Notes: generated from the sequence alone by a model not told the origin. Shown: positions 6,593 through 16,083, numbered from the stretch's first letter. The stretch is 35,504 nt of DNA from Paraglaciecola sp. MB-3u-78 (GCF_002835935.1 NZ_PJCF01000016.1:1-35504); one strand, 5' to 3'. Numbers and translations: made by a program.

Positions 6593-7079
6593 GTTTTCCT
6601 ATTTTCACTGACTGCGTTGTAAAAATTTTTGTGATTTTGAATTCTGATTAATTCTGCAGCTTCTATGATATTTCTCGTTTAGAAACGAAAAAACCAAACA
6701 TTCAAGGTAATATACACTCCTATTCATGGAGGTAAGCGACAAACGGCAGGCTGAGACAGTGGTTATCTGTTAAAAGTGCCAATTATTTTAATGCGATTGC
6801 CCTGCCAGTCGCTTGCATGCAGTCGGGTCCCCCCAGTTGCGTTGATTAACTACAATGATAGATAATGTCAAAAATTCACTAATTGTTATTATCACGTGGC
6901 AAATACAAGACATTTGCTGATCAATTTGGAATAATACTCCGATTGGTTCAACAGCTTGGAATTGAGGTGTTGTTACCTAATTTTAGGCACCATTTGAAGA
7001 TAACAACGCAAATGTGCTATCAGAATCCAATATTGCACGGGCTTCCCGGGTAATCAAGTAGTAAAAGGAATAGAGTTTA
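6593..7079. other. Divergent intergenic region
   Basis: This 487-bp region separates two divergently transcribed polysaccharide genes and must hold both promoters. I see a short TCGTTT-AG-AAACGA palindrome at about 6675-6688 and a run of C in GGGTCCCCCCAG near 6825. I found no recognisable JUMPstart/ops element, ORF or convincing terminator. Confidence 0.4.
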
Positions 7080-8195
7080 ATGAAAAAAGCATTAATTACC
7101 GGAGTAACCGGCCAAGATGGCTCCTATTTAGCCGAATTATTATTAGAAAAAGGATATGAGGTTCACGGTATTAAACGTCGTGCGTCTTCATTTAACACTC
7201 AGCGTGTTGATCATATCTATGAAGATGTGCATATCGAAAATGCCCGCTTTAAGTTGCACTACGGTGATTTGACTGATTCATCCAATCTAATCCGTATTAT
7301 GCAAGAAGTTGAGCCTGATGAGGTGTACAACTTAGGGGCGCAGTCACATGTTGCTGTGTCTTTTGAAGCACCAGAGTATACGGCTGATGTTGATGCACTT
7401 GGTACCTTGCGGCTCTTAGAAGCGATTCGATTTTTGGGGCTTGAAAAGAAAACCAAATTTTACCAAGCGTCTACCTCAGAGCTTTATGGTGAAGTGCAAG
7501 AAATCCCGCAAAAAGAAACTACGCCCTTTCACCCCCGTTCGCCTTATGCCGTAGCTAAAATGTATGCCTACTGGATTGTGGTTAACTACCGAGAGTCTTA
7601 CGGTATTTTTGCCTGTAACGGTATTTTGTTTAACCATGAATCACCACGCCGCGGTGAGACCTTTGTAACCCGTAAAATTACTCGTGCTATTGCTAATATC
7701 GCTCAAGGCGCAGAACAGTGTTTGTTCTTAGGTAATATGGACGCCCTTCGTGACTGGGGTCATGCTAAAGATTACGTGCGTATGCAATGGATGATGTTGC
7801 AACAAGACCAGCCAGATGATTTTGTTATTGCCACAGGCAAACAAATCTCGGTGCGTGAATTTGTACGTATGTCGGCTGAAAATGCAGGTATTACCATAGA
7901 ATTTAGCGGTGAAGGTCTTACTGAGATTGCAACAGTTGCTGCCGTGACGGGTGAAAACGCACCAGAAGTGAAAGTTGGCGACGTAATTGTTAAAGTTGAC
8001 CCACGTTATTTCCGCCCTGCAGAGGTCGAAACTTTATTGGGTGACCCAAGCAAAGCCAAAGAAAAACTAGGTTGGGTGCCAGAGATCACCGTTGAAGAAA
8101 TGTGTGCCGAAATGGTGAAGCATGACTTAGACAAAGCCAAACAACATGCCTTGCTCAAAAAACATGGCTTTGATGTGGCGTTAGCTAAAGAATAA
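7080..8195 (+). CDS. gmd: GDP-mannose 4,6-dehydratase
   Basis: A 371-aa extended short-chain dehydrogenase, full length for Gmd. [20 protein letters not shown] at the N-terminus is the NADP-binding Rossmann motif. STSELYGEV and [12 protein letters not shown] contain the catalytic T/S, E and YxxxK residues. [20 protein letters not shown] is a strongly conserved Gmd segment. It converts GDP-D-mannose to GDP-4-keto-6-deoxy-D-mannose in the cytoplasm, the first step to GDP-L-fucose, perosamine or rhamnose. AAAGGAAT precedes the ATG at good distance. fcl lies about 3.7 kb downstream on the same strand. A sequence insertion around residues 280-300 ([21 protein letters not shown]) is normal for this group. 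Confidence 0.97.
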   Translation: MKKALITGVTGQDGSYLAELLLEKGYEVHGIKRRASSFNTQRVDHIYEDVHIENARFKLHYGDLTDSSNLIRIMQEVEPDEVYNLGAQSHVAVSFEAPEYTADVDALGTLRLLEAIRFLGLEKKTKFYQASTSELYGEVQEIPQKETTPFHPRSPYAVAKMYAYWIVVNYRESYGIFACNGILFNHESPRRGETFVTRKITRAIANIAQGAEQCLFLGNMDALRDWGHAKDYVRMQWMMLQQDQPDDFVIATGKQISVREFVRMSAENAGITIEFSGEGLTEIATVAAVTGENAPEVKVGDVIVKVDPRYFRPAEVETLLGDPSKAKEKLGWVPEITVEEMCAEMVKHDLDKAKQHALLKKHGFDVALAKE

Positions 8196-8218
8196 CAGCC
8201 CTAAGAAAGGCATTGGTT

Positions 8219-8343
8219 CACCACAGAGGGCACCGGGTGCCGCGCACAGAGAACAGAGGTAAACATTTTAGGTTAAATAATTTCATGCGTTTTTCTTACT
8301 CCTAGTACTCTCCACGCGGTGGCCGGAATCCTCTGTGGTGGAT
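8219..8343. repeat. Inverted-repeat element after gmd (CACCACAGAG type)
   Basis: CACCACAGAG (about 8219-8228) is matched by its exact reverse complement CTCTGTGGTG at about 8332-8341. The left side continues with further CACAGAGAACAGAGG-type motifs. The 125-bp stretch has no ORF of note and resembles the common palindromic intergenic repeats of gammaproteobacteria. It lies directly before a remnant of a second gmd. Confidence 0.5.
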
Positions 8344-8353
8344 CTGCTTTTGC

Positions 8354-8418
8354 CTGGCGCAGTGCTAAAGATTATGTGCGTATGCAATAGTTTTGATATG
8401 GCGCTGGCCAATGAGTAA
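8354..8418 (+). pseudogene. Fragments of a second gmd copy
   Basis: CTGG...GCTAAAGATTATGTGCGTATG (8354-8387) matches the internal gmd sequence at about 7756-7789. Immediately after it comes TTTGATATGGCGCTGGCCAATGAGTAA, which encodes FDMALANE-stop and parallels the gmd C-terminus [12 protein letters not shown]. About 400 bp of gene between the two pieces are missing. Silent differences from the intact gene show this is a diverged second copy and not an assembly duplicate. Confidence 0.75.
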
Positions 8419-8652
8419 AATAAAGACTTTATAGGTACGTAGCATCTGTTGGTTTTTGTAGCTATATTCCTTTGATACTGAAGAAGGGATAATATCAAGA
8501 TGACTGGTGTTATTTTGGCAAGGATTGTCTTGCTTCTCAACTATCTGTAGGTGTTCGCATTGTGCCAACTTTAAACCATCGAATAGCTTGAACTAGCGAA
8601 TGTTCGTTGTGAATGTGAAAGCATGATTGAAATACTTAGATACGGAGAAGGC

Positions 8653-10047
8653 ATGCAAAATAAACTGCAAACTGAAGGTTATGTTGGGCCTTTCTCTAGC
8701 GGCAATGATGAGCTATTGCAGGCTATGAAGTCAGAGTTAAATAAACTGGGTAATAATTTTAAAAACCTACATATTAAAAGTGAAATTTGTCAATCTTTGC
8801 TTTCGAGTCCTTTGATTGCAGATTTTGTTAATGCTTATTTTGGCAAGAGTTTAAAGCTGTGGAGAACTAACTGTTTTAAAAAGGTAGACGGCAGTGGTGA
8901 GGTCAGTTGGCACCACGACCGTCACTTTGAGAATGCAGATGAAAAGGTGACGTTTTCAAACCTAGGTAATCATTTCTCAATCTTGCTGGCAGTCACTGAT
9001 ATGACAGAAGAAACTGGAATAATGGAATTTATTCCCGGCTCACATTTGCCAGTTCCCGGCTTTAAGCGAGATGAACGTCCATTTCACCAGCGAGCGATAC
9101 AAGAACATTTTCTCGATATTCCAGAGGAATTACTGGCAAAACGAGTCAGTATTCCTTTAAAACGTGGCGAGTTCATCTTATTCCATTCAGGTTTATTACA
9201 TCGTAGTCTGCCAGCACAGGGTGTCGACGTTAATCGATATTCTATGGTAGCTAGGTTATGCACTGCGGATACTCTTATTCCAAATGAATTGGCGTCTCCC
9301 CAGGAGGTTGTTGACTATCCTATGAAAATGGTTGCTCAAAATGGTAGTTTAGACGGAAAAGTTGCGCTTATCACGGGTGGAAGTCGCGGTATTGGTCGAG
9401 CTATTGCAAAAGCAATTTTGGCGCAGGGAGGTAAGGTCATGATAGTTGGGCGAGACAATGCTAAATTGGCGCAAGCTCAATCTGAGTTAAATCAGAGTGG
9501 CCAAGCATCTGCACTTGGAAGTTTGCAGGCAGACGCGAGTGATTATGCCTCGCTTAGTCAGGCTTTTGAGTTGGCCCATGAAACATTTGGTAAAATAGAT
9601 ATCGTATTTTCGAACGCAGCGACCAATCAACCTGCAGGAGTGCTCGAAAATATGACAGTTGATGAATGGATGACACCCTTTAACTCGAATATGGCATGCA
9701 CAGTGAATACCTGTAAACTCGCGGTTCAATATTTGAGACAAAGTGGCGGAAATATCATTACTTTAGGATCGGGCATAGGTCACGCAGGTGCTCAAGGGAA
9801 TTCCTCGTATGCAGCGGCGAAAGCAGCGAGTTGGGTTTTTACCAAATCTCTTGCCCAAGAAGTGGCCAAATATAAAATAAACGTTAACGAATTGATCCCC
9901 GGCCCCGTAAAAACGGATATGAACCCGAATGCAAACGGCGCCCATTGGAAAGAACCTGACGATATCGGCCCACTAGCGATAATGTTAGCTACACAGGATT
10001 TGGAAAATGGCGCCACAGGACAGTGCTTTTGTTTAAAACGTTTTTAA
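8653..10047 (+). CDS. PhyH-type dioxygenase fused to short-chain dehydrogenase
   Basis: A 464-aa two-domain protein. Residues about 1-225 are a phytanoyl-CoA dioxygenase-like domain: HHDRHF supplies the H-x-D iron ligands, and HRSLPAQGVDVNRYSM supplies the distal His and the 2-oxoglutarate-binding Arg. Residues about 235-464 are an SDR: ITGGSRGIGRAI is the nucleotide-binding motif, SNAAT replaces NNAG, and GSGIG plus SSYAAAKAA give Ser and YxxxK. The ATG at 8653 follows GGAGAAGG and is preferred over an ATG 30 bp upstream. The pair suggests hydroxylation of a substrate followed by oxidation or reduction of the product. It lies between gmd and fcl, so a sugar or lipid part of the glycan is a plausible substrate; this is inference. 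Confidence 0.85.
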   Translation: MQNKLQTEGYVGPFSSGNDELLQAMKSELNKLGNNFKNLHIKSEICQSLLSSPLIADFVNAYFGKSLKLWRTNCFKKVDGSGEVSWHHDRHFENADEKVTFSNLGNHFSILLAVTDMTEETGIMEFIPGSHLPVPGFKRDERPFHQRAIQEHFLDIPEELLAKRVSIPLKRGEFILFHSGLLHRSLPAQGVDVNRYSMVARLCTADTLIPNELASPQEVVDYPMKMVAQNGSLDGKVALITGGSRGIGRAIAKAILAQGGKVMIVGRDNAKLAQAQSELNQSGQASALGSLQADASDYASLSQAFELAHETFGKIDIVFSNAATNQPAGVLENMTVDEWMTPFNSNMACTVNTCKLAVQYLRQSGGNIITLGSGIGHAGAQGNSSYAAAKAASWVFTKSLAQEVAKYKINVNELIPGPVKTDMNPNANGAHWKEPDDIGPLAIMLATQDLENGATGQCFCLKRF

Positions 10048-10063
10048 CAGGCGATCTATCACC

Positions 10064-11143
10064 GTGAATCCTTATAGAAATCTTGAAAATCGACAGTATT
10101 GGCGCAATTTTGTCTCTGATAGCAAGGAATCTGGCGTTATTATTAGGGAACTTTGGCAGCCCAAATTTAACATTTCAAAAGATGATGAAATTGTCACGTT
10201 TGGCTCGTGTTTTGCCCAGCATTTTAGCCACGCGCTGAAAAAAGCGAATTACACGTGGTTGTGTACTGAAGATTTACCTGCAGGGGTAAGTGATGAGGTT
10301 GCTACTGCTTTGGATTATAGAGTGTTCTCATGCAGAACAGGAAATATATATACCACCTCAATTCTAAACCAGTGGGTTGACTGGAGTCTTAACAAGCAGG
10401 TCATGCCGCAAGAAATTTGGCAATACAAAAAACGCTACTATGATCCCATGCGCCCAACCATTGAGAAAGTCGGTTTTGAGTCATTAGAAGAATGTCTGGC
10501 GATGCGTGAGCAAACAAGGTTATGTTTTACTCGTTGTATTGAACAGGCTGAGGTTTTCGTTTTTACCCTGGGTTTGACAGAAGCCTGGTACAACCCAGAC
10601 ATGGGTTACGAATACCCAGTGTGTCCTCAAGCCCTGAAGATCGCACCGATAGAATGCAGAAGCCAATTCGTAAATCATGACTATGGAAGTGTTAAAGCTT
10701 ATTTACTTAGTGCATTGGAAAAAATACGCCAAGTTAATCCAACTGTAAAAGTACTACTAACAGTTTCGCCAGTACCACTAATAGCTACTCAGTTGTCAGA
10801 TCATGTGATGGTTGCCACTACGTCGGCGAAATCAATTTTAAGAGCGGTATGCAGTAGTGTTGCAGATACCTCAAAACACATCGATTACTTTCCATCTTAT
10901 GAAATCATCACTAACCCGTTTAAGTCAGGCAATTTTTTTGCAGACGATAGACGAAGTGTAACGAGTGACGGCGTGAATACAGTGATGCAGCATTTCTTTG
11001 GCCCGTTTGGCACTGCAGTGCATGCTCATAGTAACGATTTAACAGCAAATCAGCCAAATCGTAGCAAAAAAGATTATGACCAAACGGTGTGCGAAGAAGA
11101 ACTATTAGTGGCTTTTGCCAACGAACAAGGGAAGAGCACTTGA
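10064..11143 (+). CDS. GSCFA domain protein
   Basis: A 359-aa protein beginning at GTG. DEIVTFGSCFAQHFSHALKK (about residues 40-60) holds the name-giving GSCFA motif, with the Ser of an SGNH-like fold. VFTLGLTEAWYN and VLLTVSPVPLIAT are also conserved in this family. GSCFA proteins are found in polysaccharide and glycosyltransferase loci and are assumed to be esterases or acyltransferases, but their reaction is not firmly known. The gene starts 16 bp after the dioxygenase/SDR fusion, so they are likely co-transcribed. The ribosome site is weak. There is no signal peptide. Confidence 0.85.
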   Translation: MNPYRNLENRQYWRNFVSDSKESGVIIRELWQPKFNISKDDEIVTFGSCFAQHFSHALKKANYTWLCTEDLPAGVSDEVATALDYRVFSCRTGNIYTTSILNQWVDWSLNKQVMPQEIWQYKKRYYDPMRPTIEKVGFESLEECLAMREQTRLCFTRCIEQAEVFVFTLGLTEAWYNPDMGYEYPVCPQALKIAPIECRSQFVNHDYGSVKAYLLSALEKIRQVNPTVKVLLTVSPVPLIATQLSDHVMVATTSAKSILRAVCSSVADTSKHIDYFPSYEIITNPFKSGNFFADDRRSVTSDGVNTVMQHFFGPFGTAVHAHSNDLTANQPNRSKKDYDQTVCEEELLVAFANEQGKST

Positions 11144-11922
11144 ATATTTGTGTTATAGGCAATTCTCATGTGGCTGCCTTGAAAAAATCTTCATTTCAAC
11201 TTGATTGCAATACTTTAGATTATTACGCTATCCCCGGAGCTGGGGCCCCTGACCTGCTCTTAAAAAACGATAGACTCTTCCCAGATTATGATTCAGATAA
11301 AGGAGTCACCTATCCTGACTTTAAACCTGGTGAATGGGTTAGCAGTAATATTCCGCAGGTTGAAACACAGGGTCTGGAGCTAGATAATTATGATTTGATC
11401 GTATATTCAGGTGTTGGTTTGCCGGCGCTCCGTTCATCAAATGTAAATGCTATTAATCAGGTTGTTTGCCCTTTTTTTCTTCCCGCTAATTATGACCAGA
11501 GCAGTTGCGAAAAAAATATTGTCAGCATACAGGCTTTTGAAAGATTGATCGTAAATGAACTGGAAAATGCAGCGAACATTTGTTCTCTCAGGTTGCTACT
11601 AGCACATTTTAATGGACCCATATTACTTCAACATTTCCCCGTGCCAAGTAATCAACTGCGCACACAACCAGACTTTGACTATGCATCAAGTGTTAGCATT
11701 TCAAGTCTGATTAAGTGGTATTATAAGCAACAAATAGAGTTTGTTGAAAATTTGATAGTCGAACATTCGAATGCATCTTATCTATTTGATGTTTTTGAAC
11801 TTGTTGACGAATCTGGTTTTACGCAGAATCGTTTCAGCAAGCTTAATGACGCGTGGCACATGAATCATTTGTACGGTGATGAAGTCTTTAAACACCTGCA
11901 GATATATTTAGACAATCTTTAA
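11140..11922 (+). CDS. SGNH-hydrolase-like protein of polysaccharide locus
   Basis: A 260-aa protein. I place the start at TTG 11140, whose last bases overlap the preceding TGA stop and which has AGGGAAGAG at good distance; an ATG 51 bp upstream would add 17 unrelated residues. [16 protein letters not shown] at the N-terminus resembles block I of SGNH hydrolases (G-N/D-S). Near the C-terminus, [13 protein letters not shown] resembles block V (D-x-x-H). The middle is not recognisable. Directly following a GSCFA gene, it may form a functional pair with it, for example in O-acetyl transfer or removal. The function is a guess from two motifs. Confidence 0.6.
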   Translation: MNICVIGNSHVAALKKSSFQLDCNTLDYYAIPGAGAPDLLLKNDRLFPDYDSDKGVTYPDFKPGEWVSSNIPQVETQGLELDNYDLIVYSGVGLPALRSSNVNAINQVVCPFFLPANYDQSSCEKNIVSIQAFERLIVNELENAANICSLRLLLAHFNGPILLQHFPVPSNQLRTQPDFDYASSVSISSLIKWYYKQQIEFVENLIVEHSNASYLFDVFELVDESGFTQNRFSKLNDAWHMNHLYGDEVFKHLQIYLDNL

Positions 11923-11938
11923 AAGTAGTTACAAAAAT

Positions 11939-12898
11939 ATGAAAAAAATATTTATAGCAGGTCACCGCGGCATGGTCGGGTCGGCCATTGTTCGACAATT
12001 GCAAGCACGTGGTGACGTTGAATTGGTTTTACGCTCACGCAGTGAATTGGATTTAACGAATCAGCAGGCAGTTGCCGAATTTTTTAAGGCAGAGCAAATT
12101 GATGATGTGTATTTGGCAGCAGCCAAAGTCGGCGGCATTATTGCTAACAACACCTATCCTGCTGATTTTATTTACGAAAACCTGATGATTGAGTGCAATA
12201 TTATTCACTCAGCTCATATGGCGAGTATACAGCAATTGTTGTTTTTGGGCTCTTCATGTATTTATCCAAAGTTGGCATCACAGCCGATGGCTGAATCTGC
12301 ATTGTTAACCGCTACTTTAGAACCAACCAATGAACCCTATGCCATTGCAAAAATCGCTGGGATTAAATTGTGTGAGTCTTATAACCGCCAGTATGGCCGT
12401 GACTATCGCAGTGTGATGCCGACCAACTTATATGGGCCGCATGATAATTTTCACCCTGAAAATTCCCATGTTATTCCGGCGCTATTGCGTCGATTTCACG
12501 AAGCCAAACTTAATGGTGATAAGCAAGTGGTTGCCTGGGGTAGCGGCAAACCGATGCGCGAGTTTTTACATGTCAACGACATGGCCGCAGCGTCAATTCA
12601 TGTGATGGAATTAGATAAAACAACCTACGATGAAAATACTGAGCCTATGTTAAGTCATATTAATGTGGGAACTGGTGTGGATTGCACTATTCGTGAATTG
12701 GTTGAAACGGTGGCCAAGGTTACTGGTTTTGCCGGTGAGATTGAATTTGATGCCACTAAACCAGACGGTGCGCCGCGTAAATTGATGAATGTGGATAGGC
12801 TGGCATCATTAGGTTGGCAATATACCTATAGCCTTGAAGCCGGTTTACAAGATGCCTATCAGTGGTTTTTAGAGAATCAGGACAGATTCAGAGGTTAA
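11939..12898 (+). CDS. fcl: GDP-L-fucose synthase
   Basis: A 319-aa extended SDR, full length for Fcl/Wca[19 protein letters not shown] is the NADPH-binding motif. [12 protein letters not shown] and GSSCIYPK are diagnostic, with the catalytic Ser in [19 protein letters not shown] holds Yxxx[27 protein letters not shown] is a hallmark of the family. It carries out the epimerisation and reduction of GDP-4-keto-6-deoxymannose to GDP-L-fucose, directly using the Gmd product. It starts 16 bp after the SGNH-like gene. No clear terminator follows. Confidence 0.97.
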   Translation: MKKIFIAGHRGMVGSAIVRQLQARGDVELVLRSRSELDLTNQQAVAEFFKAEQIDDVYLAAAKVGGIIANNTYPADFIYENLMIECNIIHSAHMASIQQLLFLGSSCIYPKLASQPMAESALLTATLEPTNEPYAIAKIAGIKLCESYNRQYGRDYRSVMPTNLYGPHDNFHPENSHVIPALLRRFHEAKLNGDKQVVAWGSGKPMREFLHVNDMAAASIHVMELDKTTYDENTEPMLSHINVGTGVDCTIRELVETVAKVTGFAGEIEFDATKPDGAPRKLMNVDRLASLGWQYTYSLEAGLQDAYQWFLENQDRFRG

Positions 12899-13023
12899 GG
12901 ATAGGCAACATGTAATATTTGCAACTTAACATGGACTTCTGATTGAAATTCGAAGTGTGTCAGTAAGTTGGCTATGAAACGGATTTTGTCTTCTGTCAGA
13001 TTGATTTAAATCATATCCCAGCT

Positions 13024-13740
13024 TCAATTTGTGGGCTGTTTTTGAGATTGTAAATATTCATGTAATTTTTCACGATTTTGTAAAATCACTGTATCTTCTC
13101 TATACAGGTCCAAACGATAATTCCATTCTGGTGGTAGCGTCGCAATCCTTAGATTAGTCTTGTAAAGTAGAAATCTAAATGTGCCTTGATCATGATAATG
13201 GGAGAACATGTCGGCAAGATATGCATTAGCCCAGCTTTTAATAAAATTTTTCACGGCTTGAGTATTATTATACAGAATTAAATCACAGTTAAATTCGGGA
13301 AATGCAACGGGCAATTCAGGGATCAAGCCATGAGTATGGGATGGAACAATTCTAGTTTTAGGAGCGTGCGATGCAGCAATATCAAAATTGTCGAGTAAGT
13401 CAGGAAGCACTGCTACTCCATCTTTAAGAGCATATGTATCAGCACCTAATAATAATACTTTGTCTTCAGACATCTCTTGCATGACACGATGCTTTACAAT
13501 CATTTGGCCGTTCATATGACATCGGTTCTTTAAAAACTCAGGAACATAAAACTCAGCATCACGAATTTCATCAAATTGATCAATACCATCTAGATCTTTT
13601 GCATCAGTGTAGAGATAGTATTTTGCATCTGGCAGGTATTTTCGGAAGCTCTTAGCGGACTCATTTGCTTCACGAACAAAAAATCCATTTCTATGGTGAG
13701 AGTTGATATATAAAACGGCTAAGGACACTTGTATCTCCAT
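13024..13740 (-). CDS. Putative nucleotide-sugar transferase (GT-A-like)
   Basis: A 238-aa protein. The N-terminus VSLAVLYINSHHRNGFFVREA is followed by a Rossmann-like KYYLYTDAKDLDG. VLLLGADTYALKDG (about residues 95-108) resembles the metal-binding D-x-D region of GT-A transferases, in the form A-D-T. FPEFNCDLILYNNT, HDQGTFRFLLYKT and LPPEWNYRL match the pattern of putative nucleotide-diphospho-sugar transferases, in which an acidic residue, N and W contact the donor. There is no membrane segment. It is transcribed against fcl and is the last intact gene before a zone of pseudogenes. Donor and acceptor are unknown. Confidence 0.6.
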   Translation of the reverse strand: MEIQVSLAVLYINSHHRNGFFVREANESAKSFRKYLPDAKYYLYTDAKDLDGIDQFDEIRDAEFYVPEFLKNRCHMNGQMIVKHRVMQEMSEDKVLLLGADTYALKDGVAVLPDLLDNFDIAASHAPKTRIVPSHTHGLIPELPVAFPEFNCDLILYNNTQAVKNFIKSWANAYLADMFSHYHDQGTFRFLLYKTNLRIATLPPEWNYRLDLYREDTVILQNREKLHEYLQSQKQPTN

Positions 13741-13791
13741 CTGAACAGATAATTTTATTAAAATAACTTATTGAATTTCCCCTCTACTTTT

Positions 13792-13917
13792 TTAGGACTG
13801 GATAGGGACATACTTCAGTGCAACCGCATGACTTACATCTACTTTTGTACTCACATCCAGTACCCAATGCAAGCTGTTCTCTATTTCCCAGTGACCTCGT
13901 ACTGCTTCTGCAAATTG
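13792..13917 (-). pseudogene. ISAs1-family transposase C-terminal remnant
   Basis: On the minus strand 41 codons read QFAEAVRGHWEIENSLHW followed by VLDVSTKVDVSHAVALKYV, ending in a stop. RGHWxIENxLHWVLDV is the C-terminal signature of ISAs1 (H-repeat) transposases. Nothing upstream continues the protein and the DDE motifs are missing, so only the tail is left. Confidence 0.75.
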
Positions 13918-14200
13918 TACCTAATTTACTCGGGCAGTTCTTATGCTTTTTTGTGCACTGGTGAAAGTACATTGAAACGCTATAAAATCGATTCTGATTT
14001 TAGGGGATTGGTATACAAGCTTTATTATTTGCGAAATCAAGAGAGTTAAGCGTAGTACATTGTCATAAGATACCATGTAAAATATTTTATCAAACAAAAA
14101 CACATCTAGAGGATTTATTAATATGGTGTGTATTTAGTATTTATCCAGTGTAAAACTATTTAATTACTACTTAGTTGCTGGTATCTGGCAATGTTACATA

Positions 14201-14434
14201 GTGCTTTGTAGTTCTTTGACCCGGCAGCAAGCCGTCTTTCTTGGGCCGTTTGAGCATTTTCACGACGACTATGTGTTTGGTGAAGATATCACGACTCATT
14301 ATGTGGTGTTGGGCTATGCCCTTACCATCGATATTGATTTGGCAAGCTTGCCCCAGGACCAACACTGCCAGTACGCCTGTTTTACTGCTAGTGACATGCT
14401 TCGGCGAGAAGATGTACACACACATTCGAAATAG
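14201..14434 (+). pseudogene. GDP-mannose mannosyl hydrolase (gmm) remnant
   Basis: About 77 codons read GPFEHFHDDYVFGEDITTHY, VVLGYALTIDID, LPQDQHCQY, FTASDMLRREDVHTHSK, then TAG. This parallels the C-terminal half of the Nudix-type GDP-mannose mannosyl hydrolase (F-H-D-D/N-x-F-x-x-D-x-x-T-H-Y-V-V-L-G-x, then D-E-Q-H-x-x-Y and V-H-x-x-S/T-x-x-Y). The N-terminal half, including the catalytic Nudix region, is absent. The stop falls just before the expected end, and the frame continues for another 16 codons. gmm normally accompanies gmd and fcl, so this is a decayed member of the same pathway operon. The interval 13918-14200 contains nothing recognisable. Confidence 0.75.
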
Positions 14435-14607
14435 TACGTGGCAGATGATGTGCCATTCAAGACGGGATGTAGTGAATTGAGCTGAGATAAATCTTGTTTT
14501 TTGTGCGTAATCGGGGAAATTCTGTAATAATACTGCCAGTTTACAAAGCGCGTTAATCCCAGCTAGATTGCAGGGCTGTTTTACATTCTTCAGGTGAATA
14601 AATATAC

Positions 14608-15513
14608 ATGTCTAAAAATATAATTGAGAAAATATCTCAGAAGTTCAAAGGTGGTGTTCTTAAGTATTCCTTAGATCAGGCTAACACTAATGAAATTGTT
14701 GGTTGGGTTTTCGATCCAAAAAGCACAAGTGATCACCTGGTGGTGCAGTTACGCGAAGGCGATAAGGTTGTCGACACAATTAAAGCGGATGAACTTAGAA
14801 AAGATGTAAGGGATGCGGGTTTCGGCAATGGCTATTGTGGATTTCGTTTTAATACTCAAACATTATTTGCAGAGCAGGCAGAAGCCCGTATTGACTTATT
14901 TGCCAACGGTAAAAAACTCAATCAGGAACCAATTGTTATTAAATTTGAGGTGCAAAAACCTCTACAACAAACAGGTGTCTTAGAAAACTACCGAGTGCAT
15001 ATAGATAATAATATTCCCGGCAAATTATTCGGGTGGGCTATTGATGACAGTCGCCAGGCACATAAGCCCCATATTGAATGCAAATTGGGTGACTTTACAC
15101 TAGGTGCTTGTGTTGCTGATACTTTTCGGGATGACCTTGCCAAGGCTGGTATCGGTGATGGTAAATTTGCATTTAAAATTGACTATGACGTTGCGTTTTT
15201 GCCAGATGACGGTGCTGGGCTTAAGGTGATTGTTGATGGTATCGTATTAGTTAATTCTGAAAAATCCTTTATTCTATCAGCTACTGACGTACAAAAAGCC
15301 AAAGATAATAAACAACAAGCTCTTTTTGTGGAGGGCGTAAAGCAGGAAATTAGTGAAATTACGCAGCAAATCAGTCAACACAATATGAATGAGGGATTGC
15401 CTGCAGACAGCGTGGCTGGGGTGTGCAGTGTGTTTGTTGAGAGAATGGCTGAGATGAGTTTTAGGCTGTCAGTCATTGAAAAAGCTTTGGTAGCAAAATC
15501 ATCTGGAAATTAA
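14608..15513 (+). CDS. Protein with two tandem polysaccharide-locus beta domains and a coiled coil
   Basis: A 301-aa protein with no signal peptide. Residues about 28-115 (EIVGWVFDP, VVQLREGDKVVDTIKADEL, RKDVRDAGFGNGYCGFRF) and about 130-225 (KLFGWAIDD, CVADTFRDDLAKAGIGDGKF) are two copies of one domain. Its signature is G-W-x-x-D near the start and R-x-D-L/V-x-x-A-G-I/F-G-x-G-x-x-x-F near the end. I know this pattern from extra domains attached to glycosyltransferases and capsule-locus proteins, but cannot name a Pfam family. Residues about 235-300 are helical and heptad-like. AGGTGA precedes the ATG. A broken relative follows at 15631. The function is unknown; carbohydrate binding or scaffolding is possible. 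Confidence 0.7.
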   Translation: MSKNIIEKISQKFKGGVLKYSLDQANTNEIVGWVFDPKSTSDHLVVQLREGDKVVDTIKADELRKDVRDAGFGNGYCGFRFNTQTLFAEQAEARIDLFANGKKLNQEPIVIKFEVQKPLQQTGVLENYRVHIDNNIPGKLFGWAIDDSRQAHKPHIECKLGDFTLGACVADTFRDDLAKAGIGDGKFAFKIDYDVAFLPDDGAGLKVIVDGIVLVNSEKSFILSATDVQKAKDNKQQALFVEGVKQEISEITQQISQHNMNEGLPADSVAGVCSVFVERMAEMSFRLSVIEKALVAKSSGN

Positions 15514-15630
15514 GCAACAGAATAAAAAAACCTTAGCTGGGGGTCTATTGTCCTCGCTCTATTCGCGTTAAATTTTAAAGGTATATTTGTGCAATTTCTG
15601 TCAACTCAACCATCACCCTTGCGCGCGCAG

Positions 15631-15749
15631 GTTGACACAGTTGATGCTCTCGTTTCTGGCTGGCTGTTAATGGCTGCATTGTCATCGCAGGTAAAGCGGA
15701 TTAACATCGGCCTGATTTGCGCGAGGCTGGCTTTGAAAACTACCGGTAA
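15631..15749 (+). pseudogene. Frameshifted remnant of the same beta-domain family
   Basis: One frame reads VDTVDALVSGWLL near 15631. Another, from about 15710, reads PDLREAGFENYR and a stop. Together they give the opening G-W and the closing R-x-D-L-R-x-A-G-F signature of the domain duplicated in the preceding gene, but in different frames with the centre shortened. This is a decayed gene fragment, not an expressed ORF. Confidence 0.6.
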
Positions 15750-16083
15750 TAGCTCTGAATCAAGTGCTTTGCTAAATTGAGAGTAGTCAGAAAATGTATA
15801 ATGGTTTTGCAATTCCTTTTTTAAACGTTGGAATGCTTAATAATTCTCTGCTTTTTTCATTAGCATCAATGACTAGTGAGAACAAACCCAATGTTGGTTT
15901 TTTGTAGGCGAACTTACTAGGATGATTTTCAATTGTTTGTATGTTTGTTTGAGCTTGTGTTTAAATAATTGGCAGTAACTATGGTTGTAGTTATCCCGAT
16001 TAAAACAACTAAAACAGCAGTAATAGGGAACGAAAATTCAATGGTGATTTTGTTGAAGGGATACTTTCAATTTGTTCAATTTG
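15750..16083. other. Intergenic stretch without a visible gene
   Basis: AT-rich sequence between two pseudogene fragments. I see no ORF with protein features, no RNA gene and no clear hairpin terminator. Confidence 0.4.

Noticed and set aside
13771-14049. Plus-strand ORF of 92 aa
   Set aside because: It runs opposite a clear ISAs1 transposase remnant and shows no features of its own.
15589-15812. Short ORFs on both strands after the beta-domain gene
   Set aside because: The sequence is better explained as a frameshifted remnant of the same domain.
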